Source: Perkinsus olseni (taxonomy: Eukaryota; Perkinsozoa; Perkinsida; Perkinsidae). From it: DNA of 64,000 nt. The stretch spans positions 78,268 to 142,267 of the forward strand of contig JABANP010000098.1 of assembly GCA_013115135.1 (NCBI GenBank), in the 5' to 3' direction. The notes beneath the pieces were generated by a model. The model saw only the letters and a program-made list of their open reading frames with translations, did no database searches and was not told the DNA's origin. Below are positions 22,433 through 32,170 of this stretch, piece after piece. The position numbers and the translations under genes are program-made. How positions within the stretch are numbered: position 1 is the first letter of the stretch; the number at the start of each line of letters is the position of its first letter.

Positions 22433-23650
22433 GCCCAATCGTCAAGGAGGCAACAACAGCAGCAAGTCTACCCCTTCTAATAGGGTGGTTCGTCTCACAG
22501 CTGCCTCTGGTGCTGTGGCCACGCCAGGGAGCAGCCGGAAGCGGCCTGGGTAGGAGAACCTTATACCGCTAACAGCAGCAGTGCCTTCCAGGTAGAGACC
22601 TTTCCTGTGTTCCTATCAGGTCCTCCGAGTCTGTGGACAATAGACCATCCCCTTCCCATAGCAGCAATAAGAAGCTCCGATCGTCGTCCACTGCAGCAGT
22701 CGGAGGAGCGGGCACTCCCCCAGGGTATGGTTATCGGGGCGAGCGTCGACGGATAGCAGAGTTGGACAAACCACGAGAGGACTCCTCCGAGACTGGTACG
22801 GGTATCGGTTGGGATTAAGTTGGACTGTATTGGTGTAGGGTTGGTATCGCTAGAATGCTCGGATAGTTGGGGTAGTGACAGTAACCATAGTCCAAGGAGT
22901 GTCACCATTGAGGGAAGCCCCTCCCATCACCACGACCATCAGGACAACCACGTAAGGCCACTCTTCAGCAGGGCATTGATGTGACCAGTCACAGCAGGTC
23001 CAGGAAGAGGAGGGTGCGGAGGAGGCCGTGGACGAGTAGGGGTGGGTTGGCTATGAATTTGCTTTTGATCTTTCTCTGGCGTCGTCGACCGTGCCGCTGC
23101 CTTCAGGGCACCGCCGTCCCTTCCACCTGATATCATTACTAGTATTAAGAGCTTCGTTTTTGAGGAGTTTTCGGAGCCCGAAGAGGAGAACTCAGAGGAG
23201 AGGCTCTCGACCATAGCAGAAGTTGGGCAGGTAACTGGCTAATTTTATGGCGCGCGGTCGTAGATGCTACTGTTATTAGGTTTTACTGGAAGATGCTAGC
23301 AAGTACGCGAACAAGGTGAATCGGTTCCTTCCTCGCTGCTGAATCGCATCGGACCTGCCGGCCTCTTCAGGAGACGATGCTTGCCGAGCTGGGAGATCTT
23401 ACCTCTATCATAGGAGGGGAGGAGGCAGTGGAAAGGTCATAGGAGTTTAGTGCTGCCACTCGAGTCAAGTCCGTCATCCTCAGGTTTGTAGACCATCTGT
23501 TGGAGCTACGGAAGGGCATATTGGCTGAAGGTGAATTGTGGAAAAGTTGGTATGTAGTGGTAGTCCACTTGGTCAGGTCGAGCACCGCAGTCGACGACGC
23601 CTAGATCAGCGGTTGTTCGGACGGATGCCTCTCCAAAGGCGGATATGTAA
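22433..23650 (+). CDS. Acidic low-complexity protein
   Basis: About eight exons join in frame across introns of about 40-75 bases. The head is Ser/Asn-rich (PNRQGGNNSSKSTPSNRVVR), then ERRRIAELDKPREDSSETG, a His/Asp segment (SPSHHHDHQDNH), an acidic run (VQEEEGAEEAVDE), SIKSFVFEEFSEPEEENS, and a helical C-terminal part (ETMLAELGDLTSIIGGEEAV, FVDHLLELRKGILAEG) ending at a TAA at 23648-23650. No family was recognised. It is most likely disordered with a short helical tail. First exon(s) upstream of the acceptor at about 22432 are unknown. Confidence 0.55.
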
Positions 23651-23669
23651 AACGGGGAGCGGGTGGTGT

Positions 23670-23750
23670 GTCAGCCTTGGGTGTCCATTGGGAACAATAG
23701 CGTACTAGCTTTCCGAAGGTCTCGGGTTCGAATCCTACCGAGCGGCTTTC
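23670..23750 (+). other. tRNA-like element C (B-box)
   Basis: GGTTCGAATCC lies at 23725-23735, preceded by GAAGGTCTCG. A perfect five-pair stem CTCGG/CCGAG encloses the loop. The upstream half (CTAGCTTTCCGAAG) resembles a shortened anticodon arm and is similar to that of element B. It lies in the gap between two plus-strand genes. Confidence 0.5.
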
Positions 23751-23816
23751 TCTCGCGCAATATTCGAATCACAGTGAAGTCAGACCTTTCCCACACCACG
23801 GTTGCATAGGAAGCAA

Positions 23817-25606
23817 TGCTCTATAGGCCTGCCTGTCGATCATACACTCCTCCCTATAGCGAGATGAGACCTCAGGCTTTGCACCCGCAGGTCTCCAACA
23901 GCGACGGCTGGGAGTCGGCGAGTTACCCTGCTGCCCCGCGCCTCAACACAAGCAGCAGCAGCAGCTCCGCCACCCTCGGTGGCATCTCCCTTCCGGCCGA
24001 TGTCTGCTGGTACATCTCAGGTGTGCCCTCCGGGAGCATCACCAACTGGTAAAGGGAAGCAATGTGGCCTGGGAAGTATCTTTGAGTATCTTAGGTTGGT
24101 CCGGGGTCAATTTCTCTCGACAGTCTCCAGTACAGTATGCCGCTGTACCCCCACCGCCACCACCTCCGCCTCCACCGCCTCCTCCCGGAGCAGCCCCTCC
24201 CCCTATTGTCCCAGTGTACTCCCGTCGGAATCATGTAGGTCTTTTAACACCGTCTTCGTGATACCATCTCGTCTTGTCGTCAGGGCCCCCGGACCCCTCG
24301 GAACGGTGCACAGCCGCAGCAGATGTGATAAATAGTGACTGGGGAGGTGGACAGAATTCTGGTCAGGTCGAGTGAGTCTACCAACAGCAGCTTTGGCAAC
24401 TTGACCTACAACCCATCAGGAGAGCCAACGCAGGTAAGGCCAGCTCATATCTTCTACGCACATCGGCCTCTAAATGATGAACATCAACACCGCCCCTTCC
24501 TTGCCCCCTGAGGATCGCCCACAACCCCGGCATCCTTCGCTTTTAGCATAGTACTATTACAGGACCCTGTCTTCGATCGTCTCTTTCCCTAGGCGTTGTA
24601 GTGGTAGATTGCTCCTGTTGTTTATTATTACGTAGTTGACGTGATGGTCTTGTCCCTTGTAGGTTGAAAAGGCTCGGCATGTGGAAGCGGAGAGGAAGCG
24701 CTTTCTGCAGCAGTGTACTAATAACATCAAATCAATAATGGAACAGATGAATGGACAGGGGGTTACGCCGAAGCAGAAGAAGGTAGTAGTGATACTGGCA
24801 GTGACCGCGCGCCACGAAATTATTCTCAACTTGCAGAAGTACATGCTGATGATTGAGCGATTGAAGAGCACGATGGATCGCATGCATACGCAAGAGCAGG
24901 CTGCGGCGCCGAGGCCGACTCCGGTGACGCCCCAGACGGAGCCAGCAGCCAAAGTCCATCGCGTTGGGTAGGGAGGAGGCGAGGGACGAGTAGTGAGAGT
25001 TGTGGTATAGGTACTATGGTAATGTTTGGGTGAGCAGCAGCAGCTCAGCCGCCTCCGCCCAGTCACCGACGGCCAAGGTGGGGTAGCCAAGGTGGCGGTA
25101 GATGATGGCAGCGCTGGTCCTGTTCAGGCTGTAGCACCTAGTGGCGGGTCGCCGAAGGTTGCAGGAGGTGGAGGGGGGATACTGCCTGCCTTCATATTGC
25201 GGACGCATAATGTGGTACCTGTGGACTCCCCACAGAGCCCTGGTAATGCTAGAGGGGCGGAAGGGGAGGAGGATGAGGAGGGGGAAAGGGTAGTGAGGGG
25301 GAGGGAGGGCACATGACAGCTGCTGAGCAGCAAGGCAGCCTATGAGGTGTTCATAGCCGAGCTTCTTACGCGTCTAAGGTTGGCTCCTGGACTTGACGCA
25401 TATTCCTCTGCAGGTGAATGAGGAGCACGAGGACCAGGAGAATGCTGATGATGATGCTGCTGCTGAGGCTTCTGCGACTTTGCTGCTGCCCGCTGATGAT
25501 GATGGTAGGTGGTGATGGGTGTAGTTGTGATTTCGTTCCCATCGTACCTGCTGTCTCAGAGGCCGTGTATTCTAGTGGAGATGAGAATGATAGTGGGGAG
25601 GGATGA
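23817..25606 (+). CDS. Proline-rich, coiled-coil protein
   Basis: The ATG at 23817 opens a Pro/Tyr/Ser-rich head. A later exon holds a run of about 13 prolines (24148-24186, after QYAAV). Exons then join in frame: TPRNGAQPQQMSSESTNSSF, then a 96-residue helical exon (KARHVEAERKRFLQQCTNNI, LNLQKYMLMIERLKSTMDRM) spanning 24663-24968, then a Gly/Val linker, a short exon and an acidic tail (VNEEHEDQENADDDAAAEAS, ending SGDENDSGEG and a TGA at 25604-25606). The formin-like polyproline plus helix could bind actin regulators or SH3/WW proteins, but no FH2 domain is present. A few joins before the polyproline exon are unresolved. Confidence 0.5.
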
Positions 25607-25789
25607 CCATCGCCCCCGCCGCCGCCTCCGCCGATCTCATCGCCAACGACGTCACCATCACATTAATTGGTATACTTTCCAACTCCGCGCTGCTCGGGTT
25701 GGGTTCGCTGCTTGTGGAAGTTACGATTGGAGTGGTATGGCGTTGACTCAGCTTTCCCTGCATTACCTTTCACTACCGTTTGATTCTTA

Positions 25790-27139
25790 TGGTGCCTTCT
25801 TCTTCTTCCTCTCCTCCTTCCCCTGCTTCGCCCCCCACCCCCGCCGCCTGCCGCTGCTGCCCCTTCCGGCCAGTCCCAACCACCGCAGCCTCCCCCGTCT
25901 TCACAGCCGCCAACAACAACAAGTGCTCCCAAGTTCATCGACACAAGTTCGATCGATCTGGAGCAGCTGCGGCAAGTACTATCACTAAGGGACCCGGAGC
26001 TACTCAAACACGTCGAGACCTACATCCGTCTGAAGAACATGCTCGACCGGCAAGCTAGGATCATCGAGAGCGCCCTTACAGGTCAGCAGCAGCAACCGCA
26101 CCAGCAGAGCAGGTTCTCGGTGCTTGATACGGCCACGTCGACGCCTACTGCCCTGTCGGTGCGTCCCAGTCCTGATGCGAACGGGAATATGGTGTTGGTG
26201 GAAGAACCAAGTGACCTCCCACAACACCATCATCATTACCAACCACAACCGCAGCCGATAACGTCTCAGCCGGGCGGTGCTGGTGGTTTGATGGCGATGA
26301 ATGGAACCAATATAACGGGAGGGATGGAGCCCTTGGATCTGGAGGCCCTGCTTAATAATAAGGAGGAGGAGACGAGGACCACGCTGATGATGAAAAAGAT
26401 ACCAAAATAGTAAGAGCGCTTCGGAAGACTCTCGTGAAGGATTCTATTTCCCTTTCAGTTTTACCGTATTTCACCTGCAGCAAGCCTTGGATGCCTGCTG
26501 TCCGTACGTCAGCGACGAGCCTTGCTACGACCTCCTCTACCTTCCTGCGGATGTCCATGGTGTTGCCAATCGAGGATTCGCCTTTGTCAATCTTCGCTCG
26601 CCGCAGCATCTAGTGGTCTTTGCCGCCCACGTCGCCAACTTGACCTTCCCAGCGGGTCGTGCTGGTCATGGCGGCAAGGCGGGTGGGGCGAGTGGCTTCA
26701 AGCGCTGTGAAGTCTACTTTGCCCGTATACAAGGGCGAGAGGCTACCTTGGCCAACCTAGAGCAGAGCAGCAACAGCAACAACGGTGCCACCTTCCACGC
26801 CATGTTGGAGTCCCTTGGGAGTAAACCTCTGATCATCGGTTTTGGCGCTGCACCGATGCGACGGTCCAAGGAGCCTCGTCGTCATCCCGTCCCTGCTGGA
26901 ATGGATACTACGGCAACTGTTTGCTCGACCTGCTATTACCTGAGGAATCCCTCCAGAGGTCTGGAGTGTGCGTGCAGCATGTCTCAGCACGACTTCGCCG
27001 CCCCTACGGACTCCTCTGAGGAGGCTACACACTTCCGCCCTATCGAGGAGGAGGGGCCGCCAGCGGCAGCGGCGGCGGGGACTGGTACGGACAGTAACAG
27101 CGACACCAACGACCAGCTGCCGGAGTGCGCACAACAATG
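25790..27139 (+). CDS. Mei2-like RNA-binding protein (5' partial)
   Basis: A long exon (about 25790-26409) encodes a Pro/Gln-rich region, a helical segment (SIDLEQLRQVLSLRDPELLK) and a linker ending in TRTTLMMKKIPK. A 49-base GTAAGA...TTTCAG intron falls exactly inside the RRM RNP2 region. The next exon continues YFTVFHLQQALDACC, YDLLYLPADVHGVANRGFAF and KRCEVYFARIQGREATLANL. These are the RNP2, the 'YDFxYLPxDF' helix, RNP1 (GFAFVNL) and the C-terminal 'CEVxYARIQG' signature of the Mei2-type RRM (RRM_2). The protein ends with an acidic Ala/Thr tail and a TGA at 27137-27139. Such proteins act in RNA control of meiosis or differentiation. The true start was not fixed; an ATG at 25604 overlaps the previous stop. 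Confidence 0.8.
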
Positions 27140-27899
27140 ATGGTGGAGGTCGTCTATCCATTGTTGCTGCTGGCGTCTCCACTTAATTCGTGGTCCTATC
27201 GTATTGCGTCCTCACCCATTCGAAGACGCCTTTGCGTCTTTGGGAGTGATCGGTCGATCAGGATTGCGGTGGTGATGAGTTTTTCATGATCTGAACTCCC
27301 GAGTATCTTTATTCTTATCCATCTTCTTCTTCTTGTTGTTATACTTCTCTCCCGCTCCTCTTCCTCCTTTCCCTTTCTATAGTAGTACTTCATCACCCGC
27401 AGGCGTCCTTTGCCTTCCCCCTTGGTCACCATTACTAGCCTTCTCAGTACTAGTCTGTAACCAATAGTAGCCTCGCGAAGGCCGCATCATCCGTAGCGTT
27501 AACCTACACCATCCCCTCCCCGCTGCGGCGCTCGGGCCTGCTTGCCATTGCTATACGTATTTGAACTTCTTGCGATTTCTCTCAGATCGGACGTAGGAGA
27601 ATCCGCGTCCTCTTTTGTATCTGGGCATCATCAATTTGTGAAGACCTAGTTGGGATTCTGTAGGTCTCGATCGCCCTCCTACGGTCGTCTGTAGCGATCT
27701 TAGCAACCACTCGCCTTATCATTGTGTGAGTTATTAACGATGTCTGTGACTCTTGTCGGCCTCGTCATCATTATTATTATTATCATCGTCTCCATTGCCC
27801 GCAGCATAGTAGTCTTCGCTCCTTTGGAGTGTGGCAGATCTGTTGAGTTGGTGCGTAGTATGGTCTTACTCCTCTCATCCGGATAGGACGCGCGTTCGA
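27140..27899. other. Intergenic stretch with simple repeats
   Basis: No supported exon was seen. It includes pyrimidine-rich tracts (27310-27385), an ATT/ATC microsatellite at about 27763-27788, and a weak tRNA-like B-box (GTTCGAGCCCC, 27894-27904, element D), preceded by ATAGGACGC. First exons of the RBBP6-like gene, which should encode its ubiquitin-like DWNN domain, may be hidden here. Confidence 0.35.
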
Positions 27900-29470
27900 G
27901 CCCCTGCCGGCGGCATGTTCCTCCAACCAAGAGCGCTCCCACTTGGCGAGGGTTCAGTATGATCATCCGGTCGTCAGGTTTACCAGGTTGGTCTCCCTTC
28001 TGTATGGCACAGACCTCCGCCTACAAGAAGCCTCGACGGCCCGTGGTTGACCTCGAAGGAGAGGATGAGTCGGAGATTGCCGCCATAGACTCCCTCATAG
28101 CTGGCCACGACGTCAGTATGGTCTGCCCTGACGCACCGGGCAGCGTTGATGATAGTGGAAGGAAGATCATGCGGCCTGCCATAAAGTAAGGAAATAGGGG
28201 GCAGGGCCTGGGATTCGAACCGGGGACCTTTGGCTTACATCCTGCTCTTGTCAAGGTACGGTGAGCGGCCGGAACCTCGGAGGAAGGTTGGTGAGGAAGC
28301 ATCCGCACAAACCAAGGCTGTGCCGCCGCCTCACTATCGCTGCCATCGCTGTGGAGAGCCCGGCCACTTCATCTACGACTGCCCGACCAATGATGATCCG
28401 AACTACACGTCAAAACAGAAGGTGAACGAGACAGCCTTGCCGGGTATCAGGAGACGGGCGTTTTGTCAGGTTAAGTCGGCCCGAGGTGTCCCTCGGCAGT
28501 TCCTCCGCATTGTGACTCGGGAAGAGGCCCAGGACATGACGGAGGATGTCTATATACTCCCCAATGGTGGCGTGGTCATCAGCCTGCTGAGGGTCGTCGG
28601 CCTGCTATGCTCGTCCTCCCGCAGGTGATTATGCTGTCATGAAGCAAGTGTCGGACGAAGAGCGGAAGAAAATAGTCGGAGAATCCGAGAAGGAACGTTT
28701 GACTAGGGTAATGCAGTCGACGATTCTGTTCAGATTGTGATGGTGGTCGCTGCTCAGGTCTTCTCCGACGCTGACTGGCGTGTGCAGGGGCTCCTACTCT
28801 CATGCGGGGTCTGCCATCAACTACCGGTCGAGGCGGAGATCACCCCATGCTGTGCCAACATGTATTGCCGGAAGTGTGTGGTGGAGCACTTGGCAAAGTA
28901 ATAGAGACCGTCGGTCACTTACGTCGGCTGTTCGACCGACCTCCCTTCAGGACTCACTCTTGCGTGGATGGTACGCTGTGGCCTAACAAGTGCCCAGGCT
29001 GTAATGAAACGTTGAAGCTCTCGGCTTTGATTCCGGATAGACGTCTTCGTGATCAAGTAAGCAGTTGCCCATGCAGGCCATCCCTCGGCTGAGTTTCGCC
29101 TTTCAGTTGCACTTCGTTGCTTACGGGAAGAGGTTACCTCAGAAAAGGCCGCAGTCGGCAGCCCGCCCAAACAAAAGAAGGCAGGGCACAAGCCATCATC
29201 TGGTAGTGGCTGTCGTTGTTGCTGCTGGAATCCTCACCACCGTGGTGGTGCTCAGGTTCCAAACTACTTCGGAAGAGCTCGAAGAAGGCTCGCTTGGAGC
29301 TGAACGTGAAGCTAGGGTCTTCGGCAGCAGGCAGCACTCGAGCCGATAAGGAAAAGTTTGTTGTCACGAAGGGTATTAATACCACTGCATTTTTCATTTT
29401 ACTTCACTATCAACCGTTTCACAATAGAGAACATGCTCTCGTGGTTCGAAACACAGCGGTGCAACCGTGA
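27900..29470 (+). CDS. RBBP6/Mpe1-like polyadenylation factor, E3 ligase (5' partial)
   Basis: Exons joined by short introns give, in order: a segment ending SMIIRSSGLP that may close a DWNN domain, an acidic linker, a CCHC zinc knuckle (YRCHRCGEPGHFIYDCPTND), the companion motif ARGVPRQFLRIV, a helical linker (MKQVSDEERKKIVGESEKER), and a RING/U-box-like finger (LLSCGVCHQLP, TPCCANMYCRKCVVEHL, NKCPGCNETL) followed by SALIPDRRLRDQ. This domain order and the 'CPTNxDPN...GIPRxFL' signature are those of RBBP6 and yeast Mpe1, subunits of the mRNA 3'-end cleavage complex with ubiquitin ligase activity. A basic tail (LRKSSKKARLEL) ends at a TGA at 29468-29470. The N-terminal domain was not resolved. 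Confidence 0.8.
28190..28262 (-). other. tRNA-like element E, antisense within an intron
   Basis: On the minus strand, AAAGGTCCCCGGTTCGAATCCC (28209-28230) matches the AAGGT...GGTTCGAATCC pattern of elements A and C. It lies inside the intron of the RBBP6-like gene between the acidic linker exon (donor at about 28188) and the zinc-knuckle exon (acceptor at about 28255), in the opposite orientation. The T-stem is incomplete and no acceptor stem was found. Confidence 0.5.
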
Positions 29471-30675
29471 AGTGCCATCATCATTGTTGTGTGATGACGT
29501 GCCACTACGGGTGCCGCGTCCGATAGGAATCTGGAGTTCTCGCTAGAATTGGGGCCTTGGGGAGTGTAGGATTGAATTTTTTCGGGGTGCTTGGATGGGG
29601 ATGAGTAGTTGAGTTGTGATGATGATAACTTGCGTTATCAATGGTAAGGGAAGATGGTCTTTCTTCATTCATCTCAGTTCTTGGCGGCCCACTGAAACTC
29701 CCGAAGACGGCAGCACTCACTTTAATGTAACATTCAAACTGGAAGGGGTTGTTGTGTTGTTATTCGAGTGTACGTGGAACTCACCGGGCTACTACGTAAA
29801 TGGAGCGACTCGTTCAATACGGGGGACGTATAACCAATAGCACGAGAAAGGAAGGGTTATCAAAAACCACGATGCCGCGTCAAGATGACAAATGATGACG
29901 AAGCCAGACCTAGTCGATAATACTCTCATGAGGTGTCGATCGTCTTCAAGGCAGCACGGAGCTGAAGGGTGTCGACGACTCTCAAGGGATCGTACTTTTC
30001 TGAATACGTTAGCTTCACGTGGTAGACACGTGATGGACGCACTGTGGGAAGTGCAAGTGTTTCGTGGTCGTGCACAGTCGCAGCAGTTGTACCTCAGCTT
30101 ACGATGGCCTCGCTCTGAGGGTAACATTCCTCGGCTTGATGAAGAAGGCCTATTCAACAGGCCGACCTATTCCCCTTTCCATAGAGAGGTTCTTCGGTGC
30201 TAGTCCAAGCCGTACTGTCGGCGTTCGGACTTTAAGACTCACACACGCGCACCGTTATTGTCCCACTATTTGAGAACGCAAATGTAAGAGTGGTGAGAGG
30301 CAGTCAATGTCGACATGCAGATGACGTGGAGGGATGCTGCAATAGTAGAGGGACAGTCATGAACCGTAATGTACGTTAACACAGAGAGAGTGATAAAACA
30401 ACAATGAGAAAACGCTCGATACTGTACAAGTGGCAGCTGCCGATGCGCAGCTGTCAGGTTACTGGCATTCTTCAATAGGAATATGAGAGGTCTCGGCGAA
30501 GGGATCCTACGGAGAGGTTCCGAGGGCGTAGCCGATGGGGTTTCCTACTTCTTCGGGGACTGCTTCAAACATAAGGCGTTTACGGGAAAGGCTGGGCACC
30601 AGTCGTCGTGGTGACATGAGCTGAACCTCGTTGAACCTGCAGGGGGCGATGGACAAGGAAACAGGTCGGAGCCGC
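29471..30675. other. Intergenic stretch
   Basis: This is the gap between two convergent genes. Overlapping open frames occur on both strands (for example 29616-29840 plus, 29792-30157 minus, 29892-30203 plus), but none has a motif or a clear splice pattern. It is AT-rich near 29575-29640. Nothing else was seen. Confidence 0.4.
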
Positions 30676-32055
30676 CTACGGAGAGAACTGCACTCGTCGA
30701 CGTTTACGCTTCGTTGAACCCTCAGAAGCTGCTACACCGGCGCGGGACCTGACAATACCAGCGTGTGATCATCCTTGGGAGTTGCTTGCCAGGTACTCAC
30801 GGCTTTGCCGGTGTTGCTTGATCGAGTTTCTGGTCGTGTCGAGAGACGACGCTCCTCTCGTCATTTGCAGACTCTCCTTCCGAGTCCGTTGCATTGAGTG
30901 GAGGACAGATACTGACAAGTAAGGGTAGTGGAGAGCCGCCCTACTGGAGGTATGTCATCAATGGTGATACCTTCGACGTCGCTCTTTGCATGGAGACAGA
31001 CGGCCGCCCTCAGGGCTCCTGTAGCCGCCGTCAGGCCTGTTGACGGCCATAGGGGACTCGACGACCGGCAGTAGGGGGTCAGCAGTGGTAAATGAGTTGG
31101 GACTGTAGGACGACACTTTCCTGAGAGCTCAGAGTCGCGAGCGAGGACCGTCAAGACCAGGTGACCTGAGGATGGGCTTCGAAGCTCCAGCTTTACGCTT
31201 GAATGGGCTCTTGAACTTCTCGGCGACCAGACCTTCCTTGACGGCGATGAGACAGAAATTACCGCCTGACGAAATGTCATAAACTCACACGAAGGTGGGT
31301 GGTAAGCTCACTAGCAGCTCGGTAGCTGGGCACCCCGGGAGTGGGCCCGTTCGGGTTGTGGGTGGCGTGCCATGTACGGAGGCGGCCGATGATCTCCTCC
31401 CTCGACCCCGAGGCCTGCAGTAGCCGACATGAACCTCTACCCTCACCGCCCAAGTCCTTACCGGTAGTCGTAACTTCTGGCAGAGGTTGGCTAAACTAGA
31501 GTCAGACCAGTAGGTAGAATGATCAAGAAGACCCGGGTTGAAGGAGAACTGGCAGACACTATTACTCCCAACAACAGCCATGAGCCAGCCAGCCCCTACA
31601 TGCCTGGTATACTCCCTCAATAGGATGGTCCCCGGCGTCAAGGGCTCGCTGGAGCTACTCGTAGACGGCGATTTCCGGGGAGTGCATTCGGCCGCCGTCG
31701 TTGAAGGGCTCGCCTCGGCAGGAGGGGCCGCTGAGAGAACATGAGGTTAGGCCCGGATCGCGGTGGAAGCCCTGGTACTACGCCCTTCTCCAGGCTGCGG
31801 ACACTCGGAAGATTTACGGCGACTTCCAGAGGTCTGCATGGGCCCGCTAGAGGCGTTCAAGTCCGCTGAATCGGCCGGCCTTTTCTCCTGTAGAACCCGA
31901 GAGACGGCCGGACGCTCCCTCTTTTCTCGATGCCTCGACCCGCCAGTAGACCGCCTCCTAAGGGGCGGCTGCGAGGCTGCTTCGAGTGGGTTAGAGGACG
32001 GCCGCTGGATGTCGTCCCCGGGCGCGTAGGAGCGACGGCGAGTGACGACCGGCAT
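30676..32055 (-). CDS. SAP-domain nuclear protein
   Basis: The minus-strand gene starts at the ATG at 32055 and has about eight exons that join in frame. An Arg/Ser/Pro-rich head comes first (REKRERPAVSRVLQEKR). Next comes EASPSTTAAECTPRKSPSTS, then YTRHVGAGWLMAVVGS and a SAP motif (LANLCQKLRLPASGSREEII, GRLRTWHATHNP). The rest holds NFCLIAVKEGLVAEKFKSPF and ends in a nuclear signal KRKRRRVQFSP and a TAG at 30676-30678. SAP motifs (about 35 residues, two helices) bind DNA and occur in chromatin and RNA-processing factors. SAP is recognised by the L-x-x-L-C ... G-x-R-E-E-I-I-x-R-L pattern. Catalytic domains are absent, so its role is open. Confidence 0.7.
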
Positions 32056-32170
32056 CCTCAACAGGCAAACACAATCTGACGGAACCCCCGGTCAATTGAC
32101 ACTACAGTAAGCAAGGCAGCGTGGCAGTGAAACGACAGTCAATAAACAAGAGGAACAACAGCAACACCCA

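Noticed and set aside
24557..25090. 177-codon minus-strand open frame rich in Tyr, Ser and Cys
   Set aside because: It is the reverse complement of the well-supported helical exon at 24663-24968 and has no motif or splice logic of its own.
21670..28262. Functional tRNA genes at the GGTTCGAATCC sites
   Set aside because: Acceptor stems do not pair, T-stems have at most three pairs, and U33 is missing where an anticodon loop can be drawn.
29792..30157. Minus-strand 121-codon frame between convergent genes
   Set aside because: Other frames over the same DNA are equally open, and it lacks motifs, splice sites or a signal peptide that would lift it above chance.
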